A stretch of DNA of 64,000 nt from Pseudonocardia sp. HH130630-07 (GTDB taxonomy: Bacteria > Actinomycetota > Actinomycetes > Mycobacteriales > Pseudonocardiaceae). Shown piece after piece: positions 59,001 through 64,000 of this stretch. The number at the start of each line of letters is the position of its first letter. Within the stretch, counting starts at the first letter, position 1. The DNA lies in NCBI RefSeq assembly GCF_001698125.1, contig NZ_CP013854.1, positions 1,178,001-1,242,000 on the forward strand, given 5' to 3'. The notes beneath the pieces are model-generated. The model was given only the letters and a program-made list of their open reading frames with translations, was not told where the DNA came from and searched no databases. Made by a program: the position numbers and the translations under genes.

Positions 59001-59373
59001 CCAGACGCCCGGCGTAGGCGTGGTAGGTCGAGACGGTCGGCTCCCCGGCCAGCAGCGCCGCCTTCCGGGCGCCGGTGGGGTCGAGGTCGTCGAGCAGCCG
59101 GGACCCGGCGAGGCGGCGCAGCCGGGACCGGACGCGGGTGCCGAGCTGCTGGGCGGCCTTGCGGGTGAAGGTGAGGCCGAGCACCTGCTCCGGCAGGACC
59201 CGGCCGGTGGCGACCAGCCAGACGACGCGGGCCGCCATCGTCTCCGTCTTGCCCGCTCCGGCACCGGCGACGACCAGCGCCGGGCCCGCCGGGGCGCCGA
59301 TCACGGCGGCCTGCTCCGCCGTGGGCGGGTGCAGGCCGAGTGCGGTGGCGAGCTCGACCGGTGTGGGGTCCAC
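56011..59373 (-). CDS. adnB: AdnB helicase-nuclease subunit
   Basis: A 1120-residue UvrD-like helicase fused to a RecB-family nuclease, matching AdnB (Rv3201c). Walker A GAGAGKTE is at residues 37-44, motif II LLDEYQDTGHAQR, motif VI VALTRAERTLLVSG, and the nuclease motif GRMDAVFADPDGGWTVVDWKTG near residue 1050. With AdnA it resects DNA double-strand breaks in actinomycetes. GTG start; the partner gene is not adjacent in this genome. Confidence 0.93.
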   Translation of the reverse strand: MDPTPVELATALGLHPPTAEQAAVIGAPAGPALVVAGAGAGKTETMAARVVWLVATGRVLPEQVLGLTFTRKAAQQLGTRVRSRLRRLAGSRLLDDLDPTGARKAALLAGEPTVSTYHAYAGRLVGEHALRLPAEPANRLLGPTATWQLAHRVVSTWAADLEIDRVPATVTGYLLALAGELGEHLVEPADVERLTARMLPVLEHAPPGKRQRAEPSAGYKARIAGQRMRLELLPLVEEFARRKQAEQAMDFSDQMALAARIAETDPEVGRIERGQYRAVLLDEYQDTGHAQRVLLRALFGVPPGLAPEPEEPEHRSVTAVGDPCQSIYGWRGASAGNLTRFRTDFPTHRGDPAPVHGLLTSFRNPAEVLVLANRVSEPLRTAPGSVRVGELRPLDGAGPGEVRAGLLPDVAAEVAWVADGIATRWHAGAESGEPPTAAVLVRRRSDMDALAAALRDRRVPVEVVGLGGLLSTPEVRDLVSALRVVADPLAGPSAVRLLTGPRWRLGIADLAALWQRARELVPSRPSRPGPLGPEELALGALPGEEAEQAGLVDALDDPGAPDRYSEAGFDRIRRIGRELSHLRMRAAAPLTDLVADVERTLLLDVETMARPGPTGRAHLDAFADVVADFSAGAQVPSLAALLDYLATAEQAEEGLTPGEVEVAPDRVQILTVHAAKGLEWAVVAVPHLVAQVFPGRKMSGSWLKDPSDLPVPLRGDADDLPGLDLPPPGADRKEVEKALDDHDAALDDRRLAEERRLFYVALTRAERTLLVSGHRWPAAGERPKEPSVFLTELAEILEGPGGAEVGVLEVWAPPPEADTGNPALGVERTAQWPPDPFGDRADDVVSGAALVRAALRARRPRPARRDRRRSADQLALELPEPTAPDPEVADAEGDPEGWAADVDVLLAERAAAVDRPTVALPGRLSVSRLVELADDPDALAVRLRRPVPVPPNPHARRGTAFHAWLEQRFGAERMLDLDELPGAADESVASEADAAELAELQTAFESSEWADRKPVDVEVSFETVLAGVAVRGRMDAVFADPDGGWTVVDWKTGAVPGPDREHAVGVQLAAYRLAWASLQGVAPERVRAAFHYVRDGVTLAPADLLDADRLHALVTGVPAG

Positions 59374-59383
59374 GGTCGAGTTT

Positions 59384-60220
59384 CTACCCGGTACCCCCGA
59401 CGGGTTCGTAGACGCGGGCCCAGTCGACCTGCAGCCGCACCTCGTCCGGGGTGCTCGCGTCCGGGCCGGGGATCCACTTCTCGGCCGGCCCCTGGTCGAG
59501 CTGGATGCACAGGTGCATCGGCGTGGCCGGGATCGCCCGGGGGTCGGTGACCTCCCAGCGCTGCACGCCGTCGACGTACCAGGTCACCCGGTCCGGCAGC
59601 CACTCCAGCGCGAACGTGTGCCATCCGGTGAAGTCGGCGGACGTCTCCGCCGACAGCACGTGGTTCTGCTCCCCGTAGTGGACGAAGGCGCCCGCCGCGT
59701 GCCGGTCGCCGTACGGGATCTCCATCATGTCCAGCTCGCCGTCGGCCGGGAACCGCTCGGAGTCCGGCCAGAGCAGGATCGCCGGGCTGTACCCGGTGCC
59801 GACGTCGGTCCGGGCACGGAACTCCCACCGCCCGTAGAGCTGCCCCGACCGCATCGCCGCGCCGCCGGACACGCCGCCCCCCGCGGCCCGTGGCCGGGCG
59901 GTGACCGTGAGCAGGCCGTCGCCGGTGGAGAGTGCCGACGGGCGGCGCAGGCCCTTCCCGAAGCCGCCGGGCGAGTCGTAGACGCTCCAGACCGAGCGGT
60001 CGAGCCGGGGACCGTCGAACTCGTCGCCGCCGACCTGGCGCCACTGCTGCGGCGGGGGTGGGGGCGGCGGGGGCGGCAGCTGGTTGTCCAGTGCGGACGA
60101 CGCGGCGCCGGCGTGCCCGTCCGGCGGGACGAGGACGGTCCAGGTCAGCCCGGCGAGCGCGACGACGGCCAGCACCATCGCGATCGTGCCGTGCAGGACG
60201 CGGCGACCGGTCCCGGTCAC
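59384..60220 (-). CDS. secreted glycoside hydrolase family 16 protein
   Basis: About 278 residues from the GTG at 60220: membrane anchor or signal (VLHGTIAMVLAVVALAGLTWTVLV), a stretch of nine prolines, then a GH16 beta-sandwich with the catalytic motif GELDMMEIP (ExDxxE, nucleophile and acid/base Glu) and FTGWHTFALEWLPDRVTWYVDG. Acts on beta-glucans or related polymers outside the cell. The frame is open upstream to 60832 and would add about 200 basic low-complexity residues; I regard that as doubtful. It ends 10 bases before adnB starts. Confidence 0.82.
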   Translation of the reverse strand: MTGTGRRVLHGTIAMVLAVVALAGLTWTVLVPPDGHAGAASSALDNQLPPPPPPPPPQQWRQVGGDEFDGPRLDRSVWSVYDSPGGFGKGLRRPSALSTGDGLLTVTARPRAAGGGVSGGAAMRSGQLYGRWEFRARTDVGTGYSPAILLWPDSERFPADGELDMMEIPYGDRHAAGAFVHYGEQNHVLSAETSADFTGWHTFALEWLPDRVTWYVDGVQRWEVTDPRAIPATPMHLCIQLDQGPAEKWIPGPDASTPDEVRLQVDWARVYEPVGGTG

Positions 60221-60864
60221 GGCGGCCCCGGACCGGTCCGGCCCGGGGCGGGCGGACCCGGCGGGAGCACGTTCGGCCCAAGCGGATCCGGCGCCGACAG
60301 CGCGAGCAGGTTCGGTGCGAGCCGATCGGGTGCGGCGGCCGCGGTCGGACGCGGCGGGGCCCGGCGCGTGGTGCGGCGTCCCCGGCGCCGGGCGCGCGGC
60401 ACGCGCCCGCCGTCCCGGTGCGGACCCACCGTGGCGGGCGGCACGCCGGGCGACCTGGTCGGGCCATCCCGCAGCCGGACGCGGTGCCGGTGCTCTTCCC
60501 CGGCCGGACCGCCGCGCCGGTACCGCGCGCGCGTCGCCCACCCCCACGTCGCCCGGCGCGACACCGGAATGTGCGCCGAGATGCGGATGAGAGGGCTCGA
60601 CCGGCCGGGATTCCCCGCTCACGTGCATCTCGGCAGCGACACCGGTAGCGGCGCTCCGGCCGGGGGCCTCCGCAACGTCCCGGTCGGGCACCGGGCGCAC
60701 GGAGGTAGGGCCGGCGGGTCCGTGTCCGGGAACGGCGCGGGCGTGCCGGGCGCCGGCTGCGGCCCGCTGCTGCGGCACCGGTCCGGCGCCGTCCGTCCGG
60801 CGGCCCGTCGTCGGTCTCCCTGCTCCGTCCACGACGATTCAGACGTCCGTCTGACGGAACCGTT
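60221..60864. other. 644-base region upstream of GH16 gene, coding status unclear
   Basis: The GH16 frame stays open here from 60832 but encodes Arg/Pro/Ala-rich low-complexity sequence. No other convincing gene is seen. A strong 16-bp palindrome marks its far end, so the GH16 transcript may begin here with a long leader or an N-terminal extension. Confidence 0.45.
60839..60854. promoter_or_regulatory. palindrome TCAGACG-TC-CGTCTGA
   Basis: Perfect 7-base arms with a 2-base centre, between serS and the GH16 frame. Operator-like; the regulator is not identified. Confidence 0.45.
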
Positions 60865-60888
60865 GCGCCACACACGCTGTCGTGGCGC
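60865..60888. terminator. hairpin terminator downstream of serS
   Basis: GCGCCAC-N10-GTGGCGC, 26 bases after the serS stop; short stem, no T tract. Confidence 0.5.
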
Positions 60889-60913
60889 TCACCCTCGATC
60901 GGGGGTCACCCGA

Positions 60914-62164
60914 TCAGCCGCGCGGCGCACCCACCGTGGCCGGGGCCCCGTGCCGCTGCAGCACCTCGGGGACGGCGACGGTGCCGTTCGCGTCCTGGAA
61001 GTTCTCCATGACCGCGAGCATCGCGCGGGCGGTGGCACCGGTCCCGTTGAGCGTGTGCACGATCTCGGTGGGCGCACCGGCCTCGCGACGGAACCGGACG
61101 TTCAGCCGCCGGGCCTGGTAGTCCGTGGTGTTCGAGCAGGAGGTGATCTCCCGGTAGCGCTGCTGCACCGGGAACCACGCCTCGATGTCGTACTTCTTCG
61201 CGGCCGGGTTGCCGAGGTCGCCGACGGCGATGTTGCGCACCCGGTAGGGCAGGCCGAGGTCCTGCACGATCGACTCCTCGTGCGCGAGGAGCTGCTCGTG
61301 GAATTCTTGCGCCTGCTCGGGCAGGCAGTAGACGTACATCTCGACCTTGTCGAACTGGTGCACCCGGAACATGCCCTTGGTGTCCTTGCCCGCGGCGCCC
61401 GCCTCGCGCCGGAAGTTCGTGGAGAACGCCACGTACTTCGCCGGGAGCGCACCCGGGTCGATGATCTCGTCGGCGTGGATGCCGGCGAGCGCGACCTCGG
61501 CGGTGCCCGTCAGGTACAGGTCGTCGTGCTCCAGGTGGTAGAGGTTCGACGCCTCGGTCGGGAGGAACCCGGTGCCGTACATCGTCCGCTCGTTGGACAG
61601 CACCGGGCCCAGGACCGGCATGAACCCATCGCCGACGAGCTTGTCGGTGACGAAGCGGAACAGCGCGATCTCCAGCAGCGCGACGTCGCCGAAGCGGTAG
61701 GCGAACCGCGACCCGGCCATCCGGGCACCGCGGGCCATGTCCACCCATCCGGTGGGCGACCCCAGGTCGAGGTGGTCCCGCGGCTCGAAGTCGAACGACG
61801 GCAGCTCGCCCCAGGTCCGGACCGTCACCGCGTCCTCGTCGGCCGCGCCGTCCGGAGACGTCGGGTCGGGCAGGTTCGGGAGCCGCGAGAGCAGCGCGGC
61901 GCGCTCGGCGTCGGTGCCGGCGAGCGCCTCCTCGGCGCCGCGCAGCTCCTCCTTCTCCGCCGCGTACTGCTGCACCTGCTCGGGGGTCGGCTTGCCCTTG
62001 GGGCGCTGCTTCGCCGCCGCCCGCAGTCCGCCGACGCGGTCGGTCAGCTCGCGCCAGCGGCCGTCGACCTCGATCAGGGCGTCGAAGTCCGCGGACGCGC
62101 CGCGACGGGACAGCGCCGTGCGGAAGGTGTCCGGGTCCTGTCGGGCCGCCTTGAGGTCGATCAC
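60914..62164 (-). CDS. serS: serine--tRNA ligase
   Basis: A 416-residue class II synthetase. N-terminal tRNA-binding coiled coil (residues 1-100, including KQRPKGKPTPEQVQQYAAEKEELRGAEEAL), motif 2 FSTNFRREAGAAGKDTKGMFRVHQFDKVEM with the Ser and ATP site, and motif 3 TLNGTGATARAMLAVMENFQ. Length and motifs are normal, so this is the housekeeping enzyme rather than an antibiotic-resistant or biosynthetic homologue. Its location between adnB and adnA is unusual. Confidence 0.96.
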   Translation of the reverse strand: MIDLKAARQDPDTFRTALSRRGASADFDALIEVDGRWRELTDRVGGLRAAAKQRPKGKPTPEQVQQYAAEKEELRGAEEALAGTDAERAALLSRLPNLPDPTSPDGAADEDAVTVRTWGELPSFDFEPRDHLDLGSPTGWVDMARGARMAGSRFAYRFGDVALLEIALFRFVTDKLVGDGFMPVLGPVLSNERTMYGTGFLPTEASNLYHLEHDDLYLTGTAEVALAGIHADEIIDPGALPAKYVAFSTNFRREAGAAGKDTKGMFRVHQFDKVEMYVYCLPEQAQEFHEQLLAHEESIVQDLGLPYRVRNIAVGDLGNPAAKKYDIEAWFPVQQRYREITSCSNTTDYQARRLNVRFRREAGAPTEIVHTLNGTGATARAMLAVMENFQDANGTVAVPEVLQRHGAPATVGAPRG

Positions 62165-62253
62165 TGCACGTCCAGCCTCTCGGGTTCACACTGCTCGGGA
62201 GCTGACATCGTAGGACCGGGAATGATCGGGCCCGCGCGGTGGTAGTCCCGGGC

Positions 62254-63093
62254 ATGAGTGTTTCCCTCGGCCGGTACGGCGTCTGGCGGCACGCGACGGG
62301 TCTGTCCCCCGATCTCGCGCGGCACATCGAGTCACTCGGGTTCGGCACGGTGTGGATCGGCGGCTCCCCGCCCGGAGACCTCCGGCTCGCCGAGGAGCTG
62401 CTCGACGCGACCGGGAACCTGGTGGTCGCGACCGGGATCGTCAACATGTGGTCGACGCCCGCCGACGAGGTCGCGCCCTCCTACCACCGGATCGCGCAGC
62501 GGCACCCGGACCGGTTCCTGCTCGGCGTCGGTGTCGGGCACCCGGAGGCGACGAGCGACTACACCCGGCCGTACGCGACCGTCGTCGAGTACCTGGACCG
62601 GCTCGACGCGCTCGACGTGCCGGTCGACGGCCGGGCACTGGCCGCCCTGGGCCCGAAGGTGCTCGACCTGTCCCGCGAACGCTCCGCCGGGGCGCACCCG
62701 TACCTGACGACGCCCGACCACACCCGCTCGGCGCGGGAACGCCTCGGCGGCGGCGCGCTGCTGGCACCGGAGCACAAGGTCGTCCTCGACACGGACCCGC
62801 AGGCGGCCAGGGCACTCGGCAGGCCCGCCGTGCAGAAGCCGTACCTGGGTCTGACGAACTACCGCAACAACCTGGCCCGGCTCGGCTGGTCGAGCACCGA
62901 CATGGACGACGGCGGCAGCGACGCCCTGATCGACGCGCTCGTCGCCCACGGCACGCCGGAGCGGGTCGCCACCCGCCTCGACGAGCACCTCGGCGCCGGG
63001 GCCGACCACGTCTGCGCCCAGGTGATCACCGAGGGCATGGCCGCCCCGGAGGAGGACCTGCGGCGGCTGGCCTCGGCGCTCGGGATCGGCTGA
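62254..63093 (+). CDS. LLM class F420-dependent oxidoreductase
   Basis: A 279-residue luciferase-like protein of the TIGR03620 F420-dependent type. LGRYGVWRHATGLSPDLARHIESLGFGTVWIGGSPPGDL, TGIVNMWSTPADEVAPSYHRIAQRHPDRFLLGVGVGHPE and VPVDGRALAALGPKVLDLSRERSAGAHPYLTTPDH are family signatures. I use the ATG 15 bases inside the frame. Divergent from serS. Substrate unknown. Confidence 0.88.
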   Translation: MSVSLGRYGVWRHATGLSPDLARHIESLGFGTVWIGGSPPGDLRLAEELLDATGNLVVATGIVNMWSTPADEVAPSYHRIAQRHPDRFLLGVGVGHPEATSDYTRPYATVVEYLDRLDALDVPVDGRALAALGPKVLDLSRERSAGAHPYLTTPDHTRSARERLGGGALLAPEHKVVLDTDPQAARALGRPAVQKPYLGLTNYRNNLARLGWSSTDMDDGGSDALIDALVAHGTPERVATRLDEHLGAGADHVCAQVITEGMAAPEEDLRRLASALGIG

Positions 63094-63114
63094 CCCGGCT
63101 CAGCCGCTCAGCCG
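63087..63114. terminator. nested inverted repeats between convergent LLM gene and adnA
   Basis: CGGCTGA-CC-CGGCTCAGCCG-C-TCAGCCG, with another CGGCTCAGCCG repeated at 63113-63123. Hairpin-forming and overlapping the LLM stop; a weak terminator candidate. Confidence 0.4.
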
Positions 63115-63116
63115 GC

Positions 63117-64000
63117 TCAGCCGTCGACGACGGTGCGCCCGGTCTCCACCGCCGGGCAGCTGGTCCGGACCGGGCAGCGGTCGCAGTCCGGCCCGGCCCG
63201 GGCCACGAACACCGCACCGGCGGAGTCGGACGCGCAGGTCATCAGCACGTCGCGCCAGTGCCCCATCTCCTCGGGGCGCAGCGGGTCCTGCCGCGGCTCC
63301 TTCGCGTCCCCGCTCGCCTTGCGGTCGGCGAGGAACAGCAGCCGCCCCCCGCCCGGCCCCGGACCGGAGCCGACGAGTTCGGAGAAGGCGCCGAGCGACG
63401 CGGCCAGCTGGTAGACCGCCAGCTGGTGGTGCTCGGCGGTGGACCGCGCCGACGCCGCCGTCTTCCCCGTCTTCACGTCGACGACCACCGGGCGGCCCTG
63501 GTCGTCGCGTTCCAGGCGGTCCACCCGGCCGCGCAGCCGGACCCGCCGGGCGGCGCGCGCCGCGCCGCCCCCGCGCCCCGGTTCGCCGGTCGGGTCGACC
63601 AGCGGCTCCGGCTCGTCCGGGGCCGGCTGCGCCGGGTCCTCGGGCGGGAGGTCACCCTCCAGGTCGAGCTGCACCGGCTGCTCGACCGCGACCAGCTCCA
63701 GTCCCTCGGCCCGGCTGCGGCGCACCCAGTCGTCGAACGCGGTCAGCATCTCCCGGACCCGGGTGAGCTCGCGGCGGCCGAACCACGGCGCCCCGGTGTC
63801 GAGCCGCCGCCAGGCCGACTGCAGCGCCTTCTCCAGCTCGGCCGGGGCGGCGCCGGCGGCGCGGGCCTGCACCAGTGCGTGCACCAGCGACCCGGTGACG
63901 GCCGACAGCGCGCCGGACTCGTCGCCGCCGTGCCGGGACAGCACCCAGCGCAGCGGGCAGCCCGCGATCGTCTCGACGTCCGACGGCGAGATCGGCACGA
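63117..64000 (-). CDS. adnA: AdnA helicase-nuclease subunit, C-terminal part (gene continues beyond window)
   Basis: The visible 294 residues are the RecB-type nuclease domain of AdnA: ISPSDVETIAGCPLRWVLSRHGG, TGSLVHALVQ, the catalytic GRVDRLERDDQGRPVVVDVKTGKT with Asp and Lys, and QLAVYQLAA. Four cysteines, one in AGCPLRW and three in CDRCPVRTSC, have the AddB/AdnA iron-sulfur cluster spacing. The frame is open to the right edge. Partner subunit AdnB is encoded 3.7 kb to the left. Confidence 0.88.
   Translation of the reverse strand, partial: VPISPSDVETIAGCPLRWVLSRHGGDESGALSAVTGSLVHALVQARAAGAAPAELEKALQSAWRRLDTGAPWFGRRELTRVREMLTAFDDWVRRSRAEGLELVAVEQPVQLDLEGDLPPEDPAQPAPDEPEPLVDPTGEPGRGGGAARAARRVRLRGRVDRLERDDQGRPVVVDVKTGKTAASARSTAEHHQLAVYQLAASLGAFSELVGSGPGPGGGRLLFLADRKASGDAKEPRQDPLRPEEMGHWRDVLMTCASDSAGAVFVARAGPDCDRCPVRTSCPAVETGRTVVDG

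Noticed and set aside
1..64000. CRISPR arrays, insertion sequences, prophage or integrative element boundaries
   Set aside because: No regularly spaced repeats, transposase, integrase, or target-site duplications were seen; the only tRNA gene shows no integration next to it.

Overview
The window is about 74% G+C, almost every reading frame is open on both strands, third codon positions are nearly all G or C, and GTG starts are common. Together with WhiB7, SoxR, mycoredoxin, UvrD2, AdnAB, several F420-dependent enzymes, XRE-DUF397 pairs and an actinobacterial tmRNA, this points to a chromosomal segment of an actinomycete, most likely Pseudonocardiaceae (Pseudonocardia-like). I see no insertion sequence, prophage, integrase or CRISPR array.

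Layout. 0-9.2 kb is accessory catabolism/detoxification: a truncated alpha/beta hydrolase; a TetR repressor divergent from an F420-type oxidoreductase / quinone reductase / DDN-like / cyclase operon; the tmRNA gene; a saccharopine-dehydrogenase-like protein; and an aldo-keto reductase / luciferase-like monooxygenase / TetR operon. 9.2-14.3 kb is housekeeping: amidohydrolase, smpB, ftsX, ftsE, a lipoprotein and prfB. 14.3-23.2 kb holds PadR, a FadE28/FadE29-like acyl-CoA dehydrogenase pair, a PIN-type toxin-antitoxin pair, a frameshifted tyrosine phosphatase, soxR, a secreted lytic transglycosylase, an internally shortened acyltransferase, a methyltransferase and the initiator tRNA gene.

23.3-38.0 kb keeps the order I recall from Mycobacterium tuberculosis Rv3193c-Rv3199c: UPF0182, YlbL-like PDZ protease, DUF2342, YgjP-like metallopeptidase, a frameshifted ThiF-like gene, ABC1 kinase, whiB7, uvrD2, mycoredoxin and nudC. 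The whiB7 leader carries an intrinsic terminator and a 93-codon reading frame. 38.0-48.6 kb interrupts that order with an M16 protease pair, a proA-like gene, a class F sortase with its probable substrate, exonuclease III, a split transketolase, an XRE-DUF397 pair and two small unknown genes. The backbone resumes with a potassium channel (48.7 kb), then a LytS/LytTR two-component system with two sodium:solute symporter modules (49.8-55.9 kb), then adnB. adnA, normally next to adnB, starts 3.7 kb further on, beyond a GH16 protein, serS and an F420-type oxidoreductase, and runs off the right edge.

Regulation visible in the sequence: three TetR loci each with a pair of matching palindromes; a SoxR-type dyad; the whiB7 attenuator-like terminator; and at least sixteen genes with a TANNNT box 6-8 bases before the start codon, the signature of leaderless transcription. 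Trans-translation parts (tmRNA and smpB) lie within 6 kb of each other.
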